From contig NZ_FONV01000004.1 in the NCBI RefSeq assembly GCF_900113015.1, positions 248,001 through 312,000 on the forward strand: a stretch of DNA of 64,000 nt. Reading direction: 5' to 3'. The translations under genes and the position numbers were made by a program. This document shows, piece after piece, positions 32,620 through 41,402 of this stretch (the stretch's first letter is position 1; each line of letters opens with the position of its first letter). Below the pieces are notes generated by a model. The model worked only from the letters and a program-made list of their open reading frames with translations. It made no database searches and was not told the origin of the DNA. This DNA is from Actinoplanes philippinensis (GTDB taxonomy: Bacteria; Actinomycetota; Actinomycetes; Mycobacteriales; Micromonosporaceae).

Positions 32620-33945
32620 CTACGGATGAAGGGTCTGGGGCACGACGGCGGCCGGGCGGTCGAGAGTCCAGCGGAGCTGGAAAGCGAGACCAACAGCCAT
32701 CAGCACCGCCGGCACCACCGTGAACCCGAGCAGCAGCGCGGTATGAGCCGACCCGGGCTGCGTGACGACCCGCCCGTCGGTGGTGGCGACGAATCCGCCG
32801 AGGGCGAGGACCGCCGAGTACAGATAGGGGCCGATGGCGGTCCCGGTGGCTTCGGTCGCGGTCCACACTCCGGTGTAGGCGCCGGCCCGGCTGTCACCGC
32901 GGGCGGAGGCGGCGGCGACCGCGTCGGGCACCATCGAGAACGCGAACAGCTGCAGACCCGCGAAGGCGACGCCGAGGACGACGACCACGAGGACGGCGGG
33001 GACGACGCCGTACCCGAGGAGCGGCGCCAGCGACCCCACCACGAACACCGCCTGGGAGACGACCAGCCCCCGCTGTTTGCCGATGCGGCGGGACACGACC
33101 GCCCACACCGGCCCGGCGATCACCGCCGGCCCCAGGAACGCGCCCATGAACACGGCGGTGAGGGTGGGGTCGGCGAGGACGTGTTCGGTGTAGAACGGCA
33201 GCGCGGCCAGGAACAGGTGGGTGGTGGTGCCGGTGAACAGGTACGACAGCACCAGCGCCCGGAAGTCGGGGTCGCGCCGGGCGACGGCGATGTCGGCGAG
33301 GGTGGAGTGGGAGCCGGCGGGCGGCCGGAAGCCGGCGTGGGCGGTGAGGCGGCGTATGCCGGTGACGGCGGCGAGGCCGGAGACGACCATGACCGTGGAG
33401 AGCAGCAGCGCCATCCGGGCGTAGTCGGCGCGGCCGCCGCCGGCGACCAGAGCGGGGGCGGCCACCCCGGCGCCGAGCAGCCCGAGTGTGAGCAGCAGCA
33501 TCCGGACCATGAAGACGCGGGTGCGTTCGTGGTAGCCGACCTCCAGGTCGGACGGCGTGGTCAGGTAGGGCACCTGGAAGCAGGCGAAGAGCAGGTTCCC
33601 GGCGATGAACCAGGCGCCCACCCACAGCGCCGCCCCGCCGCCGGTGAGGCCGGCGGGGACGGTGAACATGCCGGTCATCGCGACGGCGAGGACCAGGCCG
33701 AAGCGGAGCATGCCGAGCCGGTGGCCGGTGCGGCGGGCGGCGCGGTCGGAGCGGCTGCCGAGGTACGGGTGGACCACCACGTCGATGATCTTGGGCAGGA
33801 GCAGGGTGAGCCCGGCGAGCGCGGGCGGCACCCCGAGCGTGTGGGTGAGGAAGTAGAGCAGCAGCAGCCAGGGCACGGTCACCCAGACGCCCATGCCGAT
33901 CGACCCGGTGGCGTACGCGACCAGGTCCCCGCGCCGGACGCTCAC
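32620..33945 (-). CDS. MFS/GPH-type transporter
   Basis: 441 residues, 12 hydrophobic segments. The opening LVAYATGSIGMGVWVTVPWL, the loop HPYLGSRSDRAARRTGHR and the paired WVVGAW/FFACFQVPYLTTPSD-like region place it in the glycoside-pentoside-hexuronide cation symporter branch. The ATG at 33945 overlaps the SDR gene stop (ATGA). It is the last gene of an operon with a dehydrogenase and a flavin monooxygenase, so it probably imports the compound they oxidise. Confidence 0.85.
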   Translation of the reverse strand: MSVRRGDLVAYATGSIGMGVWVTVPWLLLLYFLTHTLGVPPALAGLTLLLPKIIDVVVHPYLGSRSDRAARRTGHRLGMLRFGLVLAVAMTGMFTVPAGLTGGGAALWVGAWFIAGNLLFACFQVPYLTTPSDLEVGYHERTRVFMVRMLLLTLGLLGAGVAAPALVAGGGRADYARMALLLSTVMVVSGLAAVTGIRRLTAHAGFRPPAGSHSTLADIAVARRDPDFRALVLSYLFTGTTTHLFLAALPFYTEHVLADPTLTAVFMGAFLGPAVIAGPVWAVVSRRIGKQRGLVVSQAVFVVGSLAPLLGYGVVPAVLVVVVLGVAFAGLQLFAFSMVPDAVAAASARGDSRAGAYTGVWTATEATGTAIGPYLYSAVLALGGFVATTDGRVVTQPGSAHTALLLGFTVVPAVLMAVGLAFQLRWTLDRPAAVVPQTLHP

Positions 33946-34769
33946 CGCCCCTCCCCGTGCCGCGCGACCACACCGGCGGCCAGCGTGGCGTCGGCGAACG
34001 CGCCGGAGCGGACCCGGCCGGCCAGGGTACGGGCCACGATCCGGTCGGTCAGCGCCGGCAGGTGACGGGCGAGGAACAGCTCGACGGCCCCGCGCCGGGT
34101 GGTCGCGAGGTCACGGCGGGCGCGGCGGCTGAGGGCGGCCCGCACGACCGTGTCGACCACGCCGTCGAGTGGCTCGTACCGGCTCAGGCCCTCGAGGGAG
34201 AGGCCGGCCTCGGCCGTGGAGTCGTGGATCGGGCTGCGCACCGCCGACGGGTAGACGCAGGTGACACCGACATGGGTGCCGATCTCCAGGCGAAGCGCGT
34301 CGGCGTACGCCACCATGGCCCGTTTGGAGGCGCCGTAGGCGGCCGCCAGCGGCAACTGCATGACCGCCATCCGTGACGCCAGCATCACGACCCGGCCGCG
34401 GGCGTCGACCAGGGCGCCCACGCAGGCGGCGGTGACCCGCCAGGTGCCGAGCAGGTTGACGTCGAGCTGGCGCCGGGCCTGTTCGCCGGGTGGCAGCTCG
34501 GCCGGGGCGGGCCCGCCGACGCCGGCGTTGTTGACGAGCAGGTCGAGGCCGCCGAGCAGGGCGATCGCCTCGGCGACCGCGGCACGCACGGAGTCGTCGT
34601 CGGTGACGTCGCAGGGCAGCACCTCGACCGGGTCGTTGACGCGGGGCAGGCGGTCGAGGCCGACGACGCGGGCGCCGAGGCCGTCCAGGCGGGCGCAGAT
34701 CGCCCGGCCGAACGTCCCGGACGCGCCGGTGACCAGGACACGCAGGCCGTGGGGATCGCGGTGGGTCAT
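33942..34769 (-). CDS. short-chain dehydrogenase/reductase
   Basis: 275 residues, classical SDR. Cofactor motif VLVTGASGTFG (TGxxxGxG), LLVNNAGVGG (NNAG) and the catalytic YGASK are present, as is a Ser in VVMLASRMAV. It reversibly oxidises an alcohol with NAD(P). ATG 34769 overlaps the monooxygenase stop (ATGA). The pairing with a flavin monooxygenase suggests stepwise breakdown of a ketone or alcohol. Confidence 0.9.
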   Translation of the reverse strand: MTHRDPHGLRVLVTGASGTFGRAICARLDGLGARVVGLDRLPRVNDPVEVLPCDVTDDDSVRAAVAEAIALLGGLDLLVNNAGVGGPAPAELPPGEQARRQLDVNLLGTWRVTAACVGALVDARGRVVMLASRMAVMQLPLAAAYGASKRAMVAYADALRLEIGTHVGVTCVYPSAVRSPIHDSTAEAGLSLEGLSRYEPLDGVVDTVVRAALSRRARRDLATTRRGAVELFLARHLPALTDRIVARTLAGRVRSGAFADATLAAGVVARHGEGR

Positions 34770-36019
34770 CTTCGGGCTCCTCGGGCGATCTCGCGGTTGA
34801 GCTCGGCGATGTAGCTGTCGAAGTCGACGCGCATGTGGGGGCGCGCGGACGCGCCCCATCGGGCGACGGCGGCGGTCAGGGCACGTTCGACGGCGCGGCG
34901 CTGGTCGGTGGCCGGGGGCAGGGCACAGGACCCGGTGAGGTACGCGGCCACGAGCTCGCCCTGCGCCTCGACGACCGGGAACGCCGCGCCGGTGGATTGC
35001 ATGAGCCCGACGAACGCGAGGGTCGGGTCGTCGAGGTGGAAGACCCGGCGGTAGAGCGGCAGGGCCTCCGGGTCCGGGCCGGTCCACCGCGAGGACAGGA
35101 ACGGCAGGTGTACGCGGTACCCGGTGGCCCAGACGATGACGTCGACAGCGTCGATGGTGTCGTCGGTGAACACGACCTTCGCGCCGTCGAGACGGTCGAT
35201 GCCGGGCCGTGCGACGACCTCGCCGTGGGTGAGCCGGTGCAGGATCGTGTCGCTGACGGTCGGGTGGCTCCGGAACAGGCCGCGGGACGGGGCGGGTAGC
35301 CCGTACCGCTGCGGGGTCCCGACCGCGACCCGCAGCAACGTCTCGGCGATCGCCTGCCGCAACCGCCAGGGAAGGCCCGCGATAGCGCCGCCGGTGGCGT
35401 CCGCCGGACGCCCGAACAGGTATTTCGGCACGATGTGGACGCCGTGCCGGGCGGAGAGCAGGACCGGGCCGCGGGCGACGTGCGAGGCGTCGACGGCGAT
35501 GTCCATGGCCGAGTTGCCCATCCCGACGACCAGCACCCGCCGGTCCCGGAACACGTCGGAGGTGCGGTAGTCGTGGGCGTGCATCTGGACGCCGTCGAAC
35601 GTGCCCGGATAGGCGGGCGCGGGCCATCGGGGCACCCGGTTGTGGCCGTTGGCGACGACGACGGCGTCGAACCGCCCGGTGTCACCGTCCTCGGTGGTGA
35701 CCGTCCAGCGCGGCTCGACCCGGGTGACGGTCGTGCCGAACCGGATGTGCGGGGTGAGCCCGAACCGGTCGGCGTAGTCGGCGAGGTATCCGGCGACGCG
35801 GACGGCGGACGGGTAGTCGGGCCAGCCGGCCGGCATCGGGAAGGCGGCGAACTCGGTGCGGGCCCGGCTGGTGTTGAGGTGCAGGGAGGCGTACGTGTCG
35901 GTCCACAGGCCGCCGGGCCGGTCGCCGCTCTCGTAGCCGACGGCGTCGCACCCGGCGTGCAGCAGCGCCTTGAGCGTGGCGAGGCCGGCGGCTCCGGCGC
36001 CGATCACGGCGACACGCAT
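34766..36019 (-). CDS. flavin-containing monooxygenase (FMO/Baeyer-Villiger type)
   Basis: 417 residues. The N-terminal FAD fold reads MRVAVIGAGAAGLATLKALL. The FMO fingerprint FxGxxxHxxxY is exact in FDGVQMHAHDY. The NADPH fold is RVLVVGMGNSAMDIA, and VIVWATGYR ends the domain. It should hydroxylate or insert oxygen next to a heteroatom or ketone, using NADPH and O2. It is the first gene of the three-gene operon, divergent from a PucR-like regulator. The substrate is unknown. Confidence 0.92.
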   Translation of the reverse strand: MRVAVIGAGAAGLATLKALLHAGCDAVGYESGDRPGGLWTDTYASLHLNTSRARTEFAAFPMPAGWPDYPSAVRVAGYLADYADRFGLTPHIRFGTTVTRVEPRWTVTTEDGDTGRFDAVVVANGHNRVPRWPAPAYPGTFDGVQMHAHDYRTSDVFRDRRVLVVGMGNSAMDIAVDASHVARGPVLLSARHGVHIVPKYLFGRPADATGGAIAGLPWRLRQAIAETLLRVAVGTPQRYGLPAPSRGLFRSHPTVSDTILHRLTHGEVVARPGIDRLDGAKVVFTDDTIDAVDVIVWATGYRVHLPFLSSRWTGPDPEALPLYRRVFHLDDPTLAFVGLMQSTGAAFPVVEAQGELVAAYLTGSCALPPATDQRRAVERALTAAVARWGASARPHMRVDFDSYIAELNREIARGARR

Positions 36020-36029
36020 GGAACTTCTC

Positions 36030-36130
36030 CTACCGACGTTGTAGCGCTGGCCAAACGGTAGGCGGCCACGACCGGCGTGAACATGGTGTGGACCACGCCG
36101 TTTCACGTTCTGGTTGTGGGCCGGCACAAC
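36030..36130. promoter_or_regulatory. divergent control region with two inverted repeats
   Basis: CTACCG (36030-36035) with CGGTAG (36056-36061), and GTTGTG (36113-36118) with CACAAC (36125-36130), lie between the monooxygenase and PucR-like genes. They may be binding sites for that regulator. Confidence 0.4.
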
Positions 36131-36149
36131 GGCGCGGCAGCATGGCGGC

Positions 36150-37250
36150 ATGAACGACGGCTGGGCCGGGATGGTCGACCTGATCGAGCGGGTGATGGGC
36201 GACGAGGACCTGCTGCCGTCGGTCATCGCCGGCGTCCGCGCGACGGTGCGGGAGGTGGCGGTCCTGCCGCCGTCGGACATCGCCGGGCACACCCGGGCGC
36301 TGCTGACCGCCGGGACGCGGGCGCTGGCCGACCGTCGCGGGCCGACCGAGGCCGAGCTGTCGTTCGTGGAGGAGCTGGGCGTCACCCGGGCCCGGCAGGG
36401 GGTGCCGATCGAGGCGGTGCTGGGCGCCATCCACGTCGCCGAGCGGGCGATCTGGGCGCGGGCGAGGGAGGTGGGCCGGGCCGAAGGGGTCAGCGCCGAG
36501 CGGCTGCTGGACGCCCGGGAGCTGTACGACGACTGGGCCGACGCCGTCCGCGGCCGGCTGATCTCCGCGCACCGGGCCACCAGGGCGCTGGCCGATCCAC
36601 GGCCGGGCGGGCGGGACCCGGCGATCCTGCGGCGGCTGCTGCAGGGCGGCTCCGCAGCCGCGCTGGCCGTCGCCGAGGCGGGCCTGCCGGTCGCCGACGG
36701 GCTGTGGGTGCTGGTGGCCCGGCCCGGGTTCGACGAGCGGGCGCTGCGCGATCAGCCGCCGGTGGTGTGCGCGATCGTCGACGACCTGTTCGTCGGGGTG
36801 CTGTCGCGGGCGCCCTCGGCGCGTGACGCGACGGCCGGCCTGGCCGGGCCGGCCGCGCCGGACAAGCTGGCGCCGATGCAGCGGCTGGCCCTGGCCGCGC
36901 TGGTCACCGCCGAGGCGACCGGCCGGACCGGGGTGGTGCACATCGCCGACGTGGCCTGGCAGGCGGCGCTGACCGTACGGGCCGATCTGGCGGCGGCGCT
37001 GCTCGACCGGCACCGGCAGGCGTGGACGTCGCTCGGGCCGAACGCCGGGCCGGTCGCGCACGCCGTGCTGGCCTGGCTGGAGAGCGACCGGGACGTCACG
37101 GTCGCGGGCGGGCGGCTGTTCGTGCACCCGAACACGGTGCGCAACCGGGTCCGCCGGTTCGCCGAGGTGACCGGCATCGACCCGGCCGGCACGTTCGGCG
37201 CGGTGAACGCGTGGTGGCTGTGCCGCACCTGGCTGCGCGAGGCGACCTGA
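36150..37250 (+). CDS. PucR/CdaR-family transcriptional regulator
   Basis: 366 residues. The C-terminal 60 residues hold the PucR-type helix-turn-helix: LAWLESDRDVTVAGGRLFVH, then PNTVRNRVRRFAEVTGIDP. The N-terminal 130 residues are helical (RsbRD-like), and a GGDEF-like middle is suggested (LLQGGSAAALAVAEAGLP). Such proteins are activators of catabolic genes. Being divergent from the monooxygenase operon, it is the likely regulator. ATG 36150 is the best start. Confidence 0.85.
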   Translation: MNDGWAGMVDLIERVMGDEDLLPSVIAGVRATVREVAVLPPSDIAGHTRALLTAGTRALADRRGPTEAELSFVEELGVTRARQGVPIEAVLGAIHVAERAIWARAREVGRAEGVSAERLLDARELYDDWADAVRGRLISAHRATRALADPRPGGRDPAILRRLLQGGSAAALAVAEAGLPVADGLWVLVARPGFDERALRDQPPVVCAIVDDLFVGVLSRAPSARDATAGLAGPAAPDKLAPMQRLALAALVTAEATGRTGVVHIADVAWQAALTVRADLAAALLDRHRQAWTSLGPNAGPVAHAVLAWLESDRDVTVAGGRLFVHPNTVRNRVRRFAEVTGIDPAGTFGAVNAWWLCRTWLREAT

Positions 37251-37278
37251 CCGACCGGTGTGCCGGCTGCCCCGGTGG

Positions 37279-37370
37279 GCTTCGCCGGCCTCGGGTGCTT
37301 CGCCGGCCCCAGGTGCTTCGTCGGCCCGGGTGCTTCGTCGGGCCCGGTGGGCTTCGCCGGTCTCGTGTGC
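37279..37370 (+). repeat. 17-19 bp imperfect tandem repeats
   Basis: Five copies of a unit with GCTTCGYCGGSCYCG start at 37279, 37297, 37315, 37332 and 37351, upstream of the DHA2 pump. The spacing varies, so the region is not coding. Confidence 0.7.
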
Positions 37371-37382
37371 GAGGCTCACGGC

Positions 37383-38873
37383 GTGACTTCTCCCGGGGCT
37401 CTGCGATACCGGTCGGCGGCCGGGCGGTGGGTGCTGCTGGCCACCGTCCTCGGCTCCAGCCTGGCGTTCATCGACGCGACGGTGGTCAACATCGCGTTGT
37501 CCGAGATCGGCCGGAGTCTGGGCGCCGACTCGGCGGGCCTGCAGTGGACGGTCAACGGCTACGCCCTGAGCCTGGCCTCGCTGGTGCTGCTCGGCGGCTC
37601 GCTCAGCGACCGGTTCGGCCGGCGGCGGATGTTCCTCGGCGGGGTCGCCTGGTTCGCCGTCGCGTCGCTGCTGTGCGGGCTGGCGCCGACCATCGAGCTG
37701 CTGGTCGCGGCCCGGATCCTGCAGGGCGTCGGCGGGGCGCTGCTCACGCCGGGGGCGCTGGCGATCCTGGAGGCGTCGTTCGTGCCGGAGGACCGGGCGA
37801 AGGCGATCGGCGCGTGGTCGGGGCTGGGCGGCATCGGCGGGGCGCTCGGCCCGTTCCTCGGCGGCTGGCTGGTGGAGAGCGGCAGCTGGCGGCTGATCTT
37901 CCTGATCAACGTGCCGGTGGCGGCGATCGTGCTGTGGGTGGCCGGGCGGCACGTGCCGGAGTCCCGCAACCCGTCGGCGGCCCGATCGTTCGACGTCACC
38001 GGGCTGCTCACCGGGGCGGCCGGGCTGGGCGGCCTCACCTACGGCTTCACCGCGTGGCCGGAGCACGGGCCGGGCCACCCCACGGTCTTCGTGCCGCTGG
38101 TGATCGGGGTGGCCGGGATGGTCGCGTTCGTGCTCGCCGAGCGGCGTTCGGCGTACCCCATGCTGCCGTTGACGATCTTCCGGTCCCGGGCGTTCTCCGG
38201 CGCCAACCTGGTGACGCTGCTCGTCTACGCGGCCAACGGCGGCGTGTTCCTGCTGGTGGTGGTCAATCTGCAGGTGGTCGCCGGGTTCTCGCCGCTGGCC
38301 AGCGGGGTCGCGCTGCTGCCGATCACCGTGCTGATGCTGCTGCTGTCGGCCCGGGCCGGCGCGCTGGGCCAGCGGATCGGCCCGCGGATCCCGATGGCGG
38401 CCGGGCCGCTGGTCTGCGCGGCGGCGCTGGCGTGGCTGTCGCGGGTCGGCGCGGGCGCCTCCTACACCGCCGACGTGCTGCCACCGGTGATCCTTTTCGG
38501 TCTCGGGCTGTGCCTGCTGGTGGCGCCGCTGACCGCGACGGCGCTCGGCGCCCTGGACGACTCCTACGCCGGGGTCGCCTCCGGCGTCAACAATGCGGTG
38601 GCCCGGGCGGCAAGCCTGCTCGCGGTGGCGGTCCTCCCCCTGGCCGCCGGATTGGGTACGGGGAACCTGACCGACCCTGCCGTGCTGGCGCCGGTCTACC
38701 GCAACGCGATGACGATCTGCGCCGCGCTGATGGTCGCCGGCGGGGCGCTGGCGTGGTTCCTGATCCCGGCCCGGCTGACCGCCCACACACCGGTGACCAC
38801 GTTCTGTGACCCGTGCAGCCCGCCGGTGCACCCGGCGCGGGCCGGCTCGGACGCCGGTGACCACGTCCGGTGA
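37383..38873 (+). CDS. DHA2-family (EmrB/QacA) MFS efflux transporter
   Basis: 496 residues with about 14 hydrophobic segments. DHA2 marks include SSLAFIDATVVNIALSEIG, LQWTVNGYALSLASLVLLGG, SLSDRFGRRRMFLGG and the motif C stretch GGIGGALGPFLGGWL. It exports drugs or lipophilic metabolites. The GTG start at 37383 precedes the first helix by about 14 residues. The last 30 residues are soluble and encoded by a 63-bp repeat. Confidence 0.9.
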   Translation: MTSPGALRYRSAAGRWVLLATVLGSSLAFIDATVVNIALSEIGRSLGADSAGLQWTVNGYALSLASLVLLGGSLSDRFGRRRMFLGGVAWFAVASLLCGLAPTIELLVAARILQGVGGALLTPGALAILEASFVPEDRAKAIGAWSGLGGIGGALGPFLGGWLVESGSWRLIFLINVPVAAIVLWVAGRHVPESRNPSAARSFDVTGLLTGAAGLGGLTYGFTAWPEHGPGHPTVFVPLVIGVAGMVAFVLAERRSAYPMLPLTIFRSRAFSGANLVTLLVYAANGGVFLLVVVNLQVVAGFSPLASGVALLPITVLMLLLSARAGALGQRIGPRIPMAAGPLVCAAALAWLSRVGAGASYTADVLPPVILFGLGLCLLVAPLTATALGALDDSYAGVASGVNNAVARAASLLAVAVLPLAAGLGTGNLTDPAVLAPVYRNAMTICAALMVAGGALAWFLIPARLTAHTPVTTFCDPCSPPVHPARAGSDAGDHVR

Positions 38874-38985
38874 CCCGTGCAGCCCCCGGCACACCCGGCG
38901 CGGGCCGGTTCAAAGGCCGGTGACCACGTCCGGTGACCCGCGCAGCCCCCGGCACACCCGGCGCGGGCCGGTTCAAAGGCCGGTC
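38790..38985 (+). repeat. 63-64 bp tandem repeat spanning the pump gene end
   Basis: Copies beginning CCGGTGACCACGT start at 38790, 38853 and 38917, with a truncated fourth at 38980. The first codes for the pump's tail; the later two are almost identical. The array ends inside the convergent acetyltransferase gene. Confidence 0.85.
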
Positions 38986-39413
38986 AGCGGCAGGACGAAG
39001 CGGCGGGACGTCTCGCGGCTGTCGGTGAAGCCGAGGCTCTCGTAGAACAGGTGCGCCGACTCCCGGTGGTTGCTGCTGTTGACCTCGACGAACAGGCATC
39101 CCGCCGCCCGGGCCCGCTGCTGCGCGGCGCCGATCAGCATCCGGCCGACACCACGGCCGCGGACCGCCTCGTCGACGACGAGCGCCGCCAGCCGGCCGAA
39201 CTTGCCGGTCACCTCCAGCAGCGGGGTGATGTGCAGGGCCGCCATCCCGACCAGCGCGCCGTCGTCGTCGGCGCCGAGCAGGGCGCCCGCCCGGTCGCCG
39301 AGCCAGTAGTCGAGACGCTGGCGGACCTCCCGCTCGGTCGACGGGAAGCCGAGCTGGTCGAGCAGGACGGCGAGACGGGCCGCGTCGCCGTGGTGGATCG
39401 GCCGGATGTGCAT
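38973..39413 (-). CDS. GNAT-family N-acetyltransferase
   Basis: 146 residues. The GNAT acetyl-CoA motif A is RLAALVVDEAVRGRGVGRML, and the C-terminal SAHLFYESLGFTDS is typical. It transfers an acetyl group to an amine, substrate unknown. ATG 39413 begins with IRPIHHGDAARLAVLL, a normal family start. It is followed by the end of a tandem repeat. Confidence 0.9.
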   Translation of the reverse strand: MHIRPIHHGDAARLAVLLDQLGFPSTEREVRQRLDYWLGDRAGALLGADDDGALVGMAALHITPLLEVTGKFGRLAALVVDEAVRGRGVGRMLIGAAQQRARAAGCLFVEVNSSNHRESAHLFYESLGFTDSRETSRRFVLPLTGL

Positions 39414-39436
39414 GCCCCGACGATAAGCGCCGGAGA

Positions 39437-40027
39437 TCACCGGTGCGGCGGCACGTCGCCGGCCACGGTGCGGGGCCACCAGGCGTCCGGGTCGGTGGCG
39501 CGGATCTCGGCCAGCAGGGTACGGCCCGCGTCCGTCGTCACCGAGCCGGCCAGGTAGTCCTCCCAGCGTTCGCGCAGGGCGGGCCGGTCGGAGAGGCTCT
39601 CGCGGACGTGCAGCAGCGAGTCCAGGGTATCGGCGTCGCGGGCCAGGCGGGCCTCCGCGGTGTCCTGGTCCAGCCACTGGGCGGCGCGGTCCCGGATGAG
39701 GTCGCGGACCGGGGCGGGCAGGGCGGCGGTCTGGTCGTCGATCACCCGGCGGAACGGTTTCGGCTCGTCCAGATAGCGGCGGGTCAGGTGGTGCATGTCG
39801 CCGAGCCGTGCCTCGGGCAGATCGTGCAGCAGCGCGAGGGTGGCGGCCCGGTCCGGATCGGCGCCCGCCATCGCGGCCAGGATCATGGCGATCACCGCGG
39901 TACGGAACGAGTGGTCCGCGACCGACTCCCGGCCGGCGATCCGGGCGAGGGCCCACCCGGTCCGGGCGGTCCGTTTCAGCGCGCCCGCCTCGTACAGGAA
40001 ATCGGCGGTGTTGATCTGTTCCGGCAT
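39437..40027 (-). CDS. HD-domain hydrolase (YfbR/HDDC2-like nucleotidase)
   Basis: 196 residues. The metal-binding HD signature is present: VADHSFRTAVIAMILA, LALLHDLPEARLGD, and the later Asp in ARDADTLDSLL. Relatives remove phosphate from deoxynucleoside monophosphates. It lies 6 bp downstream of the P450 gene's stop side, on the same strand, so both may share a transcript, with the hydrolase second. The link is unclear. Confidence 0.85.
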   Translation of the reverse strand: MPEQINTADFLYEAGALKRTARTGWALARIAGRESVADHSFRTAVIAMILAAMAGADPDRAATLALLHDLPEARLGDMHHLTRRYLDEPKPFRRVIDDQTAALPAPVRDLIRDRAAQWLDQDTAEARLARDADTLDSLLHVRESLSDRPALRERWEDYLAGSVTTDAGRTLLAEIRATDPDAWWPRTVAGDVPPHR

Positions 40028-40033
40028 CGGCGG

Positions 40034-41221
40034 TCAGCTCGTGGTGACCGGCAACTCGGCGTAACCGCGCAGCACCAGGCGGTCGCGCAGCCGCGCCTCA
40101 CCGGCCGGCGCGAGCTTGGGCAGCATGCTCACCAGCAGCGGGAACGCGACCTGCGCCTCCAGCCGGGCCAGCGGCGCGCCGAGACAGTAGTGGGCGCCGC
40201 CGCCGAACGACACCGGCTGGATGTTGGGCCGGTCCGGGTCGAAGCGATGCGGGTCGGGGTAGCGCTCGGGATCGTGGTTGGCCGAGCCGAGCAGCAGGTT
40301 GAGGTCGGCGCCCGGCGCGAGATGGCGGCCGTCGCCGAGGTCGAGTGGCTCGGAGGCGTAGCGGGCGGCCATCTGGACCGGCGAGTCCCAGCGCAGCGTC
40401 TCCTCGACGAAGGCGGGCGCCAGCTCCGGCTCGGCGCGCAGCCGGTCGGCCTGGGCGGGCTGGTCGAGCAGAAGTTTCAGGCCCGTGCCGAGCAGGTTGG
40501 TGGTCGTCTCGAACCCGGCGACCAGCATCAGCACCAGGTTGGCCAGCAGCTCCTGCCCGGTGAGACCGGACCCGGCGGCGGCCAGCGCGCTGGTCAGGTC
40601 CTCGCGCGGCTGTTTCTGGCGCTCGGCGATCAGGCCGATGAAGTAGTCCTCCAGCTCGCGGCCGGCCGTGTCGGCCCGCGCCATCTCCTCCTCGGTGCTG
40701 ATCGGCTCCAGCACCACGGTGAGGTCGGCGGCCTGCTCCCGGAACCAGGTGCGATCGGTGTCGGGCACCCCGAGCAGCGCGCAGATCACCGCGATCGGCA
40801 GCGGGTAGGCGAACGCGCTGACGAAATCGGCCTTCGCCGGCATCGCCGTGATCAGGTCGGTGGCCTGCCCGGTGATCATGTCGCGCATCCCGGCGACCCG
40901 GCGCGCGGTGAAGGTGGCGGCCGCGGCCCGCCGCAGCCGGGTGTGGTCCGGTGGGTTGGTCAGCAGCATCGACTGGACGATCGAGGCGACGCCCCGGTTG
41001 TCCCGCCAGTCCGGCCAGAAGCTGTCGTAGACGGCCGCGTCGGCGACGCGCACGCTCGGGTCGCGCAGCAGGCGGCTGGTCAGCGCGTGGGTGGTGACGA
41101 ACCAGCGCCCGTCGAGGCCGGAGAAGATCGGCGCGTGCTCGCGAAGGACGTCATAGGCGGGGTACGGATCCCGGCGCCCCTCGGGTGAGAACAGTGATCC
41201 GAGCGCGGTCTCGAAGTCCAT
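40034..41221 (-). CDS. cytochrome P450
   Basis: 395 residues, bacterial class I P450. The I-helix reads VAGFETTTNLL, the ExxR motif is in FVEETLRWDSP, and the haem-binding loop is FGGGAHYCLGAPLARLE with the axial Cys. It inserts oxygen using electrons from a ferredoxin, which is not encoded nearby. ATG 41221 starts the protein, divergent from a SARP-like regulator, which may control it. Confidence 0.93.
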   Translation of the reverse strand: MDFETALGSLFSPEGRRDPYPAYDVLREHAPIFSGLDGRWFVTTHALTSRLLRDPSVRVADAAVYDSFWPDWRDNRGVASIVQSMLLTNPPDHTRLRRAAAATFTARRVAGMRDMITGQATDLITAMPAKADFVSAFAYPLPIAVICALLGVPDTDRTWFREQAADLTVVLEPISTEEEMARADTAGRELEDYFIGLIAERQKQPREDLTSALAAAGSGLTGQELLANLVLMLVAGFETTTNLLGTGLKLLLDQPAQADRLRAEPELAPAFVEETLRWDSPVQMAARYASEPLDLGDGRHLAPGADLNLLLGSANHDPERYPDPHRFDPDRPNIQPVSFGGGAHYCLGAPLARLEAQVAFPLLVSMLPKLAPAGEARLRDRLVLRGYAELPVTTS

Positions 41222-41402
41222 CCCGCCACTCAACCACACGCCCACCGCGCCTCGAGGATCCGCACCGGCGACGCGGGGCCGGGGAAACGTCCGGCAAAGG
41301 TGACCGTTCGGTGGCCGTCGCCTGTTCCCCCGCAGGACCTCGAGCGGGACGCCCGTCGTTATGCTGCTGCCGGGAACTCGCTGTTCGATGGGGGTAAACG
41401 GG

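Noticed and set aside
32260..34065. A 601-codon open frame on the plus strand
   Set aside because: It starts in the GAGCAGGCG/GGGCAGGGCC repeats and then runs antisense through the GPH transporter, whose membrane pattern is convincing. The translation is Gly/Arg/Glu-rich with no domain.
36030..38894. A 954-codon minus-strand open frame
   Set aside because: It is antisense to the PucR-like regulator and DHA2 pump. Its translation is low complexity.
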